Shown here: positions 1-7,451 of the stretch, one piece after another | How the letters are laid out: each line of letters begins with the position of its first letter | Numbering within the stretch: the stretch's first letter is position 1 | Assembly: GCA_008081175.1 (NCBI GenBank) | Contig: VMCW01000019.1 | Coordinates: 1 to 23,067, forward strand | From: Flavobacteriaceae bacterium | GTDB taxonomy: Bacteria; Bacteroidota; Bacteroidia; Flavobacteriales; Flavobacteriaceae | Direction: 5' to 3' | Length of the DNA stretch: 23,067 nt | Notes under the pieces: model-generated | Told to the model about the DNA's origin: nothing | The model's database searches: none | Seen by the model: the letters and a program-made list of their open reading frames with translations, nothing else | Program-made: the position numbers and the translations under genes

Positions 1-60
1 TGATGGGTCATTTATTTGGAATAATTCTATAAATAAAGTCTAATAATAAAACACATACTA
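1..60. other. Leader of the porin gene, no gene seen
   Basis: AT-rich non-coding sequence at the window edge. An in-frame TAA at 34-36 closes the porin frame upstream, so the porin cannot start earlier than about position 37. The octamer TACTATTG at 56-63 matches the Bacteroidota -7 consensus TAnnTTTG at all but one position. It overlaps the proposed TTG start codon, so I do not call it a promoter. Confidence 0.3.
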
Positions 61-1203
61 TTGGCACATTTTTGGTTTTGGTTATTAAATTTCTTTTTTG
101 TCCTTTTTTGTCAATTTTCTCTCGCTCAAAAACCTAAAAAAGGAATTACTATAGAAGGTAGGTATACTTTTGATTTTGCAACTAATGCTCTTGGTGGAAT
201 TAAAAGAGGGACTGCATACCTTGGTAATCTAGATCTTACCGTAGAGTTTAATACTGAAACATTGAATTTATGGGAGGGCGGTCAATTTTTTAGCTATTTA
301 TTAAATAATCATGGAAATTCACTTTCTTCTCTAATTGGTGATTATCAAATTGCAAATAATATTGAAGCTGAATCTCATTCAAGACTATATCAATTCTGGT
401 ATAAGCAGAATTTTGAAAATTGGTCTATTCTCATTGGTCAACACGATTTAAATAGTGTTTTTGCAATAACTGATGCTGGATCAAATTTTATTAATAGCTC
501 TTTTGGAATACAACCAGATCTATCAACAAATTTTCCTGCATCAATCTTCCCCTTAGCAACGTTAGGTGTTGTGCTTGAATGGAATATAGGAAAGAATTTT
601 AAATTTAATAATGCCATATATGATGGTGACCCAGGAACAGAAAGTGGAAATCCCAACTCATTAACATTTAAATTAAGTAAAACAGAAGGTGCATTGATTA
701 TAAATGAAATCCAGATATATCTTTTGAATAAAAAAGTAAATGAAGGGATATACAAAATTGGATTATGGAATCATACACAAAATAAAGTAATCAACAATAA
801 AGGATATAATTCAACTCATGGAGTTTATTTTATTGGTGATCAAAATATTTTTCAAAATAGCCTAAAAAATATAAATGTATTCACTCAAATAGGAGTATCA
901 CTAAGTCATATTAATCCAGTAAAATCATATATAGGTAGCGGTCTTTGGCTTCAAGGCTTTTATCAAAAAAGAGCTCTAGATGGAATGGGCATTGCAATAG
1001 CAAAAAATAATTTTTCAGAATTTTATAAAACTCAATTTTCCGAAAAAATAGAGAATGAAATAGCTATTGAATTAACATACGATTGGGTTAAAAATGACAA
1101 AATGAGTATAAAGCCCAATATACAATATATAATAAATCCTGGAAGTTCAATTGATATAGCAAATTCAATAATGGCTCTAATCAGATTCGATTTGTCATGG
1201 TAG
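61..1203 (+). CDS. Carbohydrate-selective porin, OprB-like
   Basis: Outer-membrane beta-barrel predicted to admit sugars. Residues 1-22 form a signal peptide: a very aromatic hydrophobic core, then SLA before a Gln at the likely cleavage point. The mature part has alternating polar/hydrophobic strands rich in Tyr, Trp and Gly and ends in an aromatic residue (LSW), as barrel proteins do. The phrases LGNLDLT, LYQFWYKQ, IGQHDLNS, INSSFG, AIYDGDPG and QYIINPGSS are those I associate with flavobacterial OprB-family 'carbohydrate porin' proteins. The 380-residue length is normal and the frame is intact. The start is a TTG; an in-frame stop lies 25 bases upstream, and no other start preserves the signal peptide. 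Base composition is far more AT-rich than the neighbours (63 G+C in 240 bases over four sampled lines, about 26%). A perfect 10-bp tandem duplication lies in the signal-peptide codons. The family call comes from recall of related proteins, not a search. Confidence 0.78.
   Translation: MAHFWFWLLNFFFVLFCQFSLAQKPKKGITIEGRYTFDFATNALGGIKRGTAYLGNLDLTVEFNTETLNLWEGGQFFSYLLNNHGNSLSSLIGDYQIANNIEAESHSRLYQFWYKQNFENWSILIGQHDLNSVFAITDAGSNFINSSFGIQPDLSTNFPASIFPLATLGVVLEWNIGKNFKFNNAIYDGDPGTESGNPNSLTFKLSKTEGALIINEIQIYLLNKKVNEGIYKIGLWNHTQNKVINNKGYNSTHGVYFIGDQNIFQNSLKNINVFTQIGVSLSHINPVKSYIGSGLWLQGFYQKRALDGMGIAIAKNNFSEFYKTQFSEKIENEIAIELTYDWVKNDKMSIKPNIQYIINPGSSIDIANSIMALIRFDLSW
93..112 (+). repeat. Perfect 10-bp tandem duplication in the porin signal peptide
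   Basis: CTTTTTTGTC occurs twice back to back (93-102 and 103-112). Ten is not a multiple of three, so gain or loss of one unit would shift the porin frame inside its signal peptide. Removing one copy brings a TAG into frame shortly afterwards. Two units are a minimal repeat, so slippage here is only a possibility. Confidence 0.6.
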
Positions 1204-1235
1204 GTTATACGCTTTTTTATAAGTTAAGAAACCTA

Positions 1236-1249
1236 AAACAATATTGTTT
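1236..1249. repeat. 14-bp perfect palindrome between convergent genes
   Basis: AAACAATATTGTTT is self-complementary and overlaps the aroQ stop codon. Just upstream, TAGGTT (1201-1206, including the porin stop) pairs with AACCTA (1230-1235) across a 23-base loop. These are the only symmetric elements in the 44-bp gap where the porin and aroQ converge. They are AT-rich and lack a clear GC stem with a T tract, so a terminator role is weakly supported. Confidence 0.3.
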
Positions 1250-1673
1250 AATCGATATGCCCAACTAAGCTTTCCACTCCCAAGCGATAAGAGTCTAGAC
1301 CAAATCCAACAATTAGTCCTTTAGCCACAGGAGTGATATATGAAGTATGACGAAAGTCTTCTCTTGAAAAGGTATTCGAAATATGGATTTCAATAACAGA
1401 CGTATCAATGCTTTTAATAGCATCACCTAGTGCAACGGAAGTATGAGTATATGCACCTGCATTGAGCAAAATCAAATCTGAAGAAAAGCCTACTTCATGT
1501 AAACGATTAATCAACTCCCCTTCTACATTGGATTGGAAATAATCAAATTCTACTTGGGGAAAGCGCTCTAACAAACTCTGATAATAGGACTCAAAAGTCT
1601 GACTCCCATAGACCGAGGGTTCTCGAGTGCCCAAGAGGTTTAAATTGGGTCCATTGATGATGCTGATCTTCAT
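1248..1673 (-). CDS. aroQ: 3-dehydroquinate dehydratase, type II
   Basis: Cytosolic enzyme of the shikimate pathway that dehydrates 3-dehydroquinate to 3-dehydroshikimate; the type II fold works as a dodecamer. The N-terminus carries the family signature INGPNLNLLGTREP with VYG next to it, which supplies the active-site lid Arg and Tyr. SNVEGELINRLHE, LNAGAYTHTSVALGDAI and EIHISNTFSREDFRH follow in the canonical order, with the catalytic His in the EIHISN stretch. The length of 141 residues is normal. ATG start with no strong Shine-Dalgarno sequence. The gene is divergent from xerD across a 56-bp gap; I recall this aroQ/xerD adjacency from other flavobacteria. An imperfect -7-like element, TACTTTTA, lies upstream. 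Call is secure. Confidence 0.96.
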   Translation of the reverse strand: MKISIINGPNLNLLGTREPSVYGSQTFESYYQSLLERFPQVEFDYFQSNVEGELINRLHEVGFSSDLILLNAGAYTHTSVALGDAIKSIDTSVIEIHISNTFSREDFRHTSYITPVAKGLIVGFGLDSYRLGVESLVGHID

Positions 1674-1729
1674 TTTTATTATTTTAGTAAAAGTATAGAA
1701 ATTAGAGTGATTCCCCTAAAACTAGTCTA

Positions 1730-2632
1730 GTGAATTGGCAGCAAGCTAAAGCAGAATACAGAGTATACCTTAAAATTGAGCGAGGACTTTCCGAAAACAC
1801 CCTAGTAAATTACGGGCTGGATTTGCAAGCTTTCCAACACTTTTTAAACGAAAAAAAAATACAAGAGTCACCCATAAACTGCAGCCCTGAAACGATCAAA
1901 CTTTTTATTTACGAAACTGCTAAAGTGCTCAGTCCTCATACTCAAGCAAGACGTATAGCAAGTTTACGTGGTTTTTTTGATTATTTAGTATTCGAAAAAT
2001 ATCGAAGTACAAACCCTACCGATTTAATCGAAGCCCCAAAGTTAGGAAGAAAATTACCAGATGTACTTTCACTTCAGGAGATTGAATTGTTAGTTGACGC
2101 TATAGACCTTGGACATCCACAAGGTCATCGCAATCGTGCTATAATAGAAACCTTGTACGGTAGCGGTTTGCGAGTTTCTGAACTGGTCACTCTAAATCTC
2201 TCCAATCTCTTTTTTAAAGAATCCCTGATCCGAGTAACGGGTAAAGGAAACAAACAACGTCTTGTTCCTATGGGTCGCATAGCTAAAAAATATCTTAAGA
2301 TATATATTGAAGAACTTCGCTCATATCAAAAAATAGTTACAGAACACCAAGACATTGTCTTTCTAAATCGAAACGGAAAAGGACTAACCCGGCAAATGAT
2401 TTTTACACTCATTCGCTCCCTGGTTGCAAAAACATCCATACAAAAGAAAATTGGTCCACATACGTTCCGACATTCATTTGCCACACATCTACTAGAAAAT
2501 GGAGCAGATTTGCGTACCATACAACTGTTGATGGGTCATGAGAGCATAACCACAACAGAAGTCTACACCCATTTAGATACGCAATATTTACGCACTGTTG
2601 TAGAGCGTTTTCACCCTAGAAACAGTAGTTAA
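1730..2632 (+). CDS. xerD: Site-specific tyrosine recombinase XerD
   Basis: Tyrosine recombinase that resolves chromosome dimers at dif. The SAM-like N-terminal DNA-binding domain occupies about residues 1-90 and the catalytic domain about 110-295. All catalytic residues are present: Arg148 in SGLRVSEL, Lys172 in GKGNKQ, His244 and Arg247 in HTFRHSFATHLL, His270 in MGHESI and the nucleophile Tyr279 in VYTHL. The length of 300 residues is typical. The start is GTG at 1730; an in-frame TAG at 1703-1705 and no ATG between leave no better choice. The housekeeping context (aroQ alongside, no integrase-type neighbours or att repeats seen) favours chromosomal XerD over a mobile-element integrase; XerC is the alternative name. 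The stop overlaps the stop of the convergent response regulator by 3 bases. Confidence 0.92.
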   Translation: MNWQQAKAEYRVYLKIERGLSENTLVNYGLDLQAFQHFLNEKKIQESPINCSPETIKLFIYETAKVLSPHTQARRIASLRGFFDYLVFEKYRSTNPTDLIEAPKLGRKLPDVLSLQEIELLVDAIDLGHPQGHRNRAIIETLYGSGLRVSELVTLNLSNLFFKESLIRVTGKGNKQRLVPMGRIAKKYLKIYIEELRSYQKIVTEHQDIVFLNRNGKGLTRQMIFTLIRSLVAKTSIQKKIGPHTFRHSFATHLLENGADLRTIQLLMGHESITTTEVYTHLDTQYLRTVVERFHPRNSS

Positions 2633-3333
2633 TTTTCAATAACCAATCGAAATCCTTCTCCGTGAATATTTAATATCTGAACTTTTTGATCTGCACTAAG
2701 GTATTTTCTGAGCTTGGCGATATACACATCCATGCTGCGAGAAGTAAAGTAATTATCATCTCGCCATATTTTATTCAAAGCTACTTCTCTAGGTAACAAA
2801 TCATTCAAATGCAATACCAGCAAACGCAACAGCTGATTTTCTTTGGGTGATAGTTTAATAGAACTTCCCCCTTTATGTGTTAAGAAACGAAGCTTTGAGT
2901 TAAAATGAAACTCGCTAAAAGAAAATTCGAATGTATCATTTTCGGGAGCAACAGGTGCAATTTTTCTATTGAGTATAGCCTTTATTTTTGCTAGTAGAAC
3001 ATCTGAATCAAAAGGTTTGGTCATATAATCGTTTGCTCCAATTTTAAAACCTTTTAATACATCTTCTTTTAAATGCTTTGCGGTAAGAAAAAAGATGGGT
3101 ACCACTTCATTTTTCTCACGGATCTCTTTGGCGAGCGTAAATCCATCTTTATACGGCATCATCACGTCTAAAATACAAAGATCAAATGTTTCTTTTTTGA
3201 ATTTTTCTAGTCCTTCAATACCGTTTTTAGCTAGAGTAATGTCATAATCATTCAAGGTTAAGTACTCTTTTAGGATGCTGCCAAAATTAGGATCATCCTC
3301 TACTAGCAATATTTTTTTGTTGTCGTTTTTCAT
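2629..3333 (-). CDS. OmpR-family response regulator, RprY-like
   Basis: DNA-binding output partner of the sensor kinase encoded 26 bp upstream. The receiver domain spans about residues 6-120: acidic pair in LVEDDP, phospho-acceptor Asp56 in ILDVMMP, switch Thr84 in FFLTAK and Lys106 in MTKPFD. A winged-helix DNA-binding domain follows (about 135-233) with LSPKENQLLRLL, the recognition-helix region SRSMDVYIAKLRKYL and the wing IHGEGFRLV. The length of 234 residues is standard. Pairing with a kinase of this architecture in Bacteroidota suggests the RprX/RprY type, named from recall; its regulon cannot be read here. It is the last gene of the long block on -. Its stop overlaps that of xerD, which leaves no room for an intergenic terminator. 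Confidence 0.93.
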   Translation of the reverse strand: MKNDNKKILLVEDDPNFGSILKEYLTLNDYDITLAKNGIEGLEKFKKETFDLCILDVMMPYKDGFTLAKEIREKNEVVPIFFLTAKHLKEDVLKGFKIGANDYMTKPFDSDVLLAKIKAILNRKIAPVAPENDTFEFSFSEFHFNSKLRFLTHKGGSSIKLSPKENQLLRLLVLHLNDLLPREVALNKIWRDDNYFTSRSMDVYIAKLRKYLSADQKVQILNIHGEGFRLVIEN

Positions 3334-3359
3334 TTTAGTTTTTTTGAGGCTTTTAGAGT

Positions 3360-4943
3360 TTAATTTTTATTAGGTATCCTGAGGATGAAGGTTGTGCCTA
3401 TACCCTCTTTACTTTCTAAATTTATTTTCCCTTTGTGTAAATCAATGATTTTCTTCACATATGCAAGTCCTAGACCATGTCCTTTTACATTGTGAATGTC
3501 TCCAGAAGCAGCACGATAAAATTTATCGAATATTTTCTTTTGAACCGTTGTGGTCATCCCTATACCATTGTCTTTTAAAACAAAAACAAAATCACTGTCT
3601 TCATTAAAGGTTTCTATTTCCAAAAATGGGGTTTGATCACAGTATTTTACCGCATTATCCAATAAGTTAACAAAAATATTGGTCAAATGGCTTTTGTTTC
3701 CAAAAATGAGAGTATCTGTTGCTTCTAGTTGCAACTTCACTTTTCCAGATTTACTTTTTAATATTAACTGTATGTGACTGAGTGCTACTTTTATAATTTT
3801 ATGTGTATCAACAGTTGTTTTTTGAATAGGATCGTGACTGCGTTCCAACTGTGAAATTCGGAGCACATTTTCAACCTGAGAAAGCATTCTATTGTTTTCT
3901 TCTCGAATCATTTTGACGTAATTGGTCATTTTCTGAGGAGCTTGAGCTACTTTTGGATTAGAGATTGCATCCAAAGCCAAATTGATGGTTGCTATAGGGG
4001 TTTTAAATTCATGAGACATGTTGTTGATGAAATCTGTTTTAATTTCGGAGATCTTTTTTTGTTGAATAATTTGGTAAAGTGCACTAGCAGAAACCAAAAC
4101 AATGAATACTGTCAAAAGCAAAGTTAGACCACCCACACTTAAAATCGATGAGAACACATATTGGTCTTTTTCAGGAAAGGATACGACCAGCTCATATTTT
4201 CTCAATCCACGTTCATCCTGGAAAATGGGGGTTACGTATTTATAACCCTCCTGTACTTCTGTATAATTATTGGATTTTATTTTCGTTGCCAAACCGTTGT
4301 CGTAAATTCCAAATTCGTAGGGTGTGACAATCATCTTCGCATCAAATTCTCGCTTTAAGACAAAATCCAATTCATTTACATTGAGCCGCTTATGAATAGG
4401 AGTATTGGAAGTATAATCTTTAAAAATGGATTGAATACGTTGGTTATTGATATTCATTCGATCTATAGCCTTGATCTTTTCAACTGAAGTAGCGATATTA
4501 TTTTCTCGGTTAAAAACATCATTTTTATTAATTATGGTTGTGTTTTTTACCTGTTTGACATCTGTTAGCGTTTGGAGTGTATCGCCCAATTTTGGATCTA
4601 TATAGGGTGCTATCTTGTAGTCTTCTTCCAAAATACCATAAGCGTAATAGGAAATTAAATTATTGGTGTTATCCTCATCTAAAAACAAAAATAAGTTTGT
4701 AAAACTGGCGTCGTCAGGTGTTTCAAGTGAATCTATAAGACGCTCATAAGCTGCGATATAATCTTTGAGCTCTCGCTCTTGAATTTCTTCAGCAACCCGC
4801 ATTAAAGATTGTTGCACAGCCAAAGAAAATTCCTCCTCCTTATCATTCCATGCAGAAAATATCCAATAGCCCTGTAACATGATTATCCCAAGAATTGAGA
4901 TTATCATGAAAACAACCAGAGAAAGGAATAAATTTTTCTTCAT
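3360..4943 (-). CDS. Sensor histidine kinase, RprX-like
   Basis: Inner-membrane sensor that autophosphorylates and passes phosphate to the adjacent regulator. There is one membrane segment at about 6-30, a roughly 230-residue periplasmic sensing region without a domain I recognise, and a second membrane segment at about 264-290. The HisKA domain has His311 in NMSHEFKTPI. The ATPase domain has an N box with NLLDNAVKY (426-434), G1 DNGIGM (458-463), F box FDKFYR (472-477) and G2 GHGLGLAYV (488-496). No HAMP domain is evident; the linker after the second membrane segment is short. The length of 527 residues fits the family. The gene is separated from coaE by 106 bp, the longest gap in the block on -, so it may have its own promoter, although I found no convincing one. 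Confidence 0.92.
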   Translation of the reverse strand: MKKNLFLSLVVFMIISILGIIMLQGYWIFSAWNDKEEEFSLAVQQSLMRVAEEIQERELKDYIAAYERLIDSLETPDDASFTNLFLFLDEDNTNNLISYYAYGILEEDYKIAPYIDPKLGDTLQTLTDVKQVKNTTIINKNDVFNRENNIATSVEKIKAIDRMNINNQRIQSIFKDYTSNTPIHKRLNVNELDFVLKREFDAKMIVTPYEFGIYDNGLATKIKSNNYTEVQEGYKYVTPIFQDERGLRKYELVVSFPEKDQYVFSSILSVGGLTLLLTVFIVLVSASALYQIIQQKKISEIKTDFINNMSHEFKTPIATINLALDAISNPKVAQAPQKMTNYVKMIREENNRMLSQVENVLRISQLERSHDPIQKTTVDTHKIIKVALSHIQLILKSKSGKVKLQLEATDTLIFGNKSHLTNIFVNLLDNAVKYCDQTPFLEIETFNEDSDFVFVLKDNGIGMTTTVQKKIFDKFYRAASGDIHNVKGHGLGLAYVKKIIDLHKGKINLESKEGIGTTFILRIPNKN

Positions 4944-5049
4944 TGTACTGTATACTTCAAAACAACTTTAACTTCATTCTAGTATGGGGACAAAGTTCCT
5001 TTAATTTTAACAAAAAAAATGCTAATAGTTTGTTAATACAAGAGGAAAC

Positions 5050-5625
5050 TCAATTCTTCAGCTCCATCAAAATAGTTTCAGCTTGTTCTATTGTTTTTGA
5101 CAGATCAATATTTTCTATTACCCAGTCTGCCTTTTTTTTCTTTTGCTCATCACTCCATTGTTTACTCATCCGCGACAAAACCTCAGATTTTGTTCCACCG
5201 TCACGTTCAAGAACACGTTGGATTCTGAGTTCTTTAGGTGCAGTGATCAAAACCACACTATCACAGAATTTATCTCCTCCACTTTCAAATAATATCGCTG
5301 CTTCTTTAATCACTATAGGTGCATCTTTGTGCTTCACTTTAAATTCTTCAAAGGCTTTAGCCACCGCAGGATGCACAATCTCGTTTAACTCTTTTAGTTC
5401 TTCAGAGTTTTGAAACACTCTTTTTGCTAGTACAGATCGGTCGAGTGTACCCTTAGCATACAATTCCGAACCAAATCGAGTTTGAATCTTTTGACGCAAT
5501 TCACTTTCTAACAATTCTTTCCCTACAGCATCCGATTCAAAACAAGGGATTCCTTTGGATTTGAACCAGTTCAACAGAGTTGATTTTCCACTCCCTATAC
5601 CTCCTGTCAGTCCTAATATTTTCAT
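5050..5625 (-). CDS. coaE: Dephospho-CoA kinase
   Basis: Catalyses the last step of coenzyme A synthesis, phosphorylating the 3'-hydroxyl of dephospho-CoA with ATP. The P-loop GGIGSGKST covers residues 8-16. The characteristic SDAVGKELL, VHPAVAKAF and the lid-type segment with Arg residues (IQRVLERDG) follow. The length of 191 residues is normal for this small kinase. Its ATG overlaps the TGA of the YbbR-domain gene (ATGA at 5625-5622), which suggests translational coupling. The same block holds coaBC, so two CoA-pathway enzymes sit in one transcriptional direction. Start is unambiguous. Confidence 0.95.
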   Translation of the reverse strand: MKILGLTGGIGSGKSTLLNWFKSKGIPCFESDAVGKELLESELRQKIQTRFGSELYAKGTLDRSVLAKRVFQNSEELKELNEIVHPAVAKAFEEFKVKHKDAPIVIKEAAILFESGGDKFCDSVVLITAPKELRIQRVLERDGGTKSEVLSRMSKQWSDEQKKKKADWVIENIDLSKTIEQAETILMELKN

Positions 5626-6560
5626 TTGCGGATCAGATAATTAACCTGTTTGGGTTCCCAGTTCAGTTGTTTTACCATAGGAGGTTTACGAAGTACAACT
5701 ACTTCAAAAAAATTATTTTCCTCTGTCAGGCTATGGTAATCTACAGCCATTTTAAAATCAGATTCATTTACAGTCCTCAAAAGGGACAAAGGGAGTGTTG
5801 CTCTAATTTTTACAGAAGCTGGAAACAGTTTTACTCGTATTCCTTCAGGAATATTAAGCACCTCTATAGGTAGTGTAAATTCTTTTTCAGAATAACGAGA
5901 TACATCCATCTGAAGCTGCACCTCTTGATGATCTAGTTGAAGCTCTGGAATGGTTTTTAAAGTTACTTTTTGATTGTAATCTTCAAAGAGATCTTCCACC
6001 TTTAGAACTATAGTTTCTAGAGCTTTGAGCGAGTCCAAGAGTGATTTTGGACCACGAACAAGGACACTATCTGGAGAACTCATAATGGGTGAATCACCGA
6101 GATAACCTGCTCTAAATTGTATATTAACTTTTGGAATAACCACAAGCTTTTTTTCTTCTAATTTAGTAAAACCAAAAGCAACTTGTGTTGGAACCACTTG
6201 ATTGAGCTGAGTGTTGTCAAAAAGTTGTTGAGCAATTAAAAAATATTGATTTCTTAAATCTATTTTACCCTCATTAGAGGTAAAAACCACATCCTTTAGG
6301 GATATGTCAATTTCTGAATTCAACCATCGGTATAACAGTAACTCTATACCACTAGCCGAGATTGAGAACGTGAGTTGTTGTGGGATATTAGATAAGACAA
6401 TCCCTGGGGGCATGTCTTTCCAGTTTACTTTAAAAGACTGGTCTAGAGTGTAAGAATTAGAAAGTTTGGTGCTTAACCAAAAAACAAACGATAGCAAAAC
6501 AAAAAATAGAAAGAAACGAAATCGCCCCTTTGAAGGTAATTTTGCTAAGAGCTTATTCAT
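5622..6560 (-). CDS. YbbR-domain (CdaR-like) membrane-anchored protein
   Basis: One N-terminal membrane segment at about residues 15-33 (after basic residues KGRFR), then an extracytoplasmic region of beta-rich repeats typical of YbbR domains. It contains FKVNWKDMPPGIVLSNIP and later a VLVRGPKSLLDSL phrase. The latter matches the 'VxVxGPxxxLdxI' pattern of YbbR repeats. In Firmicutes CdaR regulates the cyclic-di-AMP synthase; in Bacteroidota the role is not established, and no diadenylate cyclase lies in this window. The length of 312 residues is usual for the flavobacterial version next to coaE. It is translationally overlapped with coaE and separated from fabI by 42 bp. Family call is from motif recall. 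Confidence 0.8.
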   Translation of the reverse strand: MNKLLAKLPSKGRFRFFLFFVLLSFVFWLSTKLSNSYTLDQSFKVNWKDMPPGIVLSNIPQQLTFSISASGIELLLYRWLNSEIDISLKDVVFTSNEGKIDLRNQYFLIAQQLFDNTQLNQVVPTQVAFGFTKLEEKKLVVIPKVNIQFRAGYLGDSPIMSSPDSVLVRGPKSLLDSLKALETIVLKVEDLFEDYNQKVTLKTIPELQLDHQEVQLQMDVSRYSEKEFTLPIEVLNIPEGIRVKLFPASVKIRATLPLSLLRTVNESDFKMAVDYHSLTEENNFFEVVVLRKPPMVKQLNWEPKQVNYLIRK

Positions 6561-6602
6561 GCTTTCGCCATTTTTGGGAACTCTTACAAAAAAGCGTTCC
6601 TT

Positions 6603-7421
6603 TTATTCTTTTGTACTTATCGCATCAATAATTTCTTGACTTACACCTACATTAGAAAACCCTCCGTCGTGATAAAGGTTTTGTAGAGTTACTTTTCTTG
6701 TGTAATCAGAAAAAAGAGAAACGGTATAATCAGCACATTCTTTAGCAGTTGCATTTCCAAGGGGAGACATTTTTTCAGCATACTTCAAAAACCCATCTAG
6801 CCCAGCAACACCTTTTCCAGCTGTAGTTAAAGTCGGAGATTGTGAAATCGTATTTACACGAACTTTTTTGTCCTTCCCAAAGAAATACCCAAAACTACGT
6901 GCTATAGACTCTAAATAAGCTTTGTTGTCTGCCATATCATTGTAATTGGGAAAGGTGCGCTGTGCTGCTACATAGGAAAGAGCTACAATACTCCCCCATT
7001 CGTTCATAGCGTCCTTCTGATACAAACACTGCATTAGTTTATGAAATGAAACTGCAGAGACATCCCAGCCCTTTGCCATCCAATCGTGATTTAAATCTGT
7101 GTAGTGCTTCCCTTTTCTAACGTTAACAGACATACCAATGGAGTGTAAAACGAAATCTAATTTTCCTCCCAACAATTCTTGCGCTTGATCTATAAGCGCC
7201 TCTAAATCTTCCATTAGCGTAGCATCTGCAGCAATGACTTTGGAACCTGTTTTCTCAGCAAGTGCGTTTATCGTTCCCATACGCATTGCAACAGGGGCGT
7301 TTGTTAGAACGAATTTACCACCAGCGTCGTACACAGATTCTGCTGTTTTCCAAGCGATAGACTGATCATCTAATGCGCCAAAAATGATTCCTTTTTTTCC
7401 TTCTAATATTTTATGAGACAT
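6603..7421 (-). CDS. fabI: Enoyl-[acyl-carrier-protein] reductase (NADH)
   Basis: Carries out the final reduction of each fatty-acid elongation cycle in type II synthesis. It has the short-chain dehydrogenase fold with the FabI form of the nucleotide site (GALDDQSIAW near the N-terminus). Catalytic Tyr150 (ALSY), Tyr160 (PNYN) and Lys167 (DNKAYLES) are spaced as in E. coli FabI Tyr146/Tyr156/Lys163. LHSIG and the ISQSPTLTTAGKGV substrate loop are present. The length of 272 residues is slightly longer than E. coli FabI, as usual in Bacteroidota. ATG start. A perfect -7-type element lies 19 bases upstream. Its place between recN and a YbbR protein is consistent with the housekeeping block. Confidence 0.95.
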   Translation of the reverse strand: MSHKILEGKKGIIFGALDDQSIAWKTAESVYDAGGKFVLTNAPVAMRMGTINALAEKTGSKVIAADATLMEDLEALIDQAQELLGGKLDFVLHSIGMSVNVRKGKHYTDLNHDWMAKGWDVSAVSFHKLMQCLYQKDAMNEWGSIVALSYVAAQRTFPNYNDMADNKAYLESIARSFGYFFGKDKKVRVNTISQSPTLTTAGKGVAGLDGFLKYAEKMSPLGNATAKECADYTVSLFSDYTRKVTLQNLYHDGGFSNVGVSQEIIDAISTKE

Positions 7422-7440
7422 ATTGTTGGTTTTACAGGGT

Positions 7441-7448
7441 CAAAGATA
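7441..7448 (-). promoter_or_regulatory. Candidate -7 element upstream of fabI
   Basis: TATCTTTG on the minus strand matches the Bacteroidota -7 consensus TAnnTTTG exactly and lies 19 bases before the fabI ATG, in the 30-bp recN-fabI gap. I found no TTG at the expected 17-23-base distance upstream, so only half of the promoter is supported. Confidence 0.35.
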
Positions 7449-7451
7449 CAT

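Noticed and set aside
438..755. Open frame of 105 codons on minus opposite the porin
   Set aside because: It lies wholly inside the porin gene on the other strand and has no recognisable motif; an antisense shadow.
1730..2632. Integrase of a mobile element
   Set aside because: The tyrosine recombinase has XerC/XerD length and motifs, lies beside aroQ, and no att repeats, tRNA gene or excision genes are seen.
4991..5018. Promoter for the sensor kinase (TTTG ... GAACTTTG)
   Set aside because: The spacer from the upstream TTG is about 12 bases, shorter than the 17-23 expected, and the -7 element has a mismatch in its first base.
4943..5413. Open frame of 156 codons on plus opposite coaE
   Set aside because: It is antisense to coaE, which has a complete P-loop and normal length. 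The translated sequence is Ser/Phe-rich low-complexity text with no family likeness.
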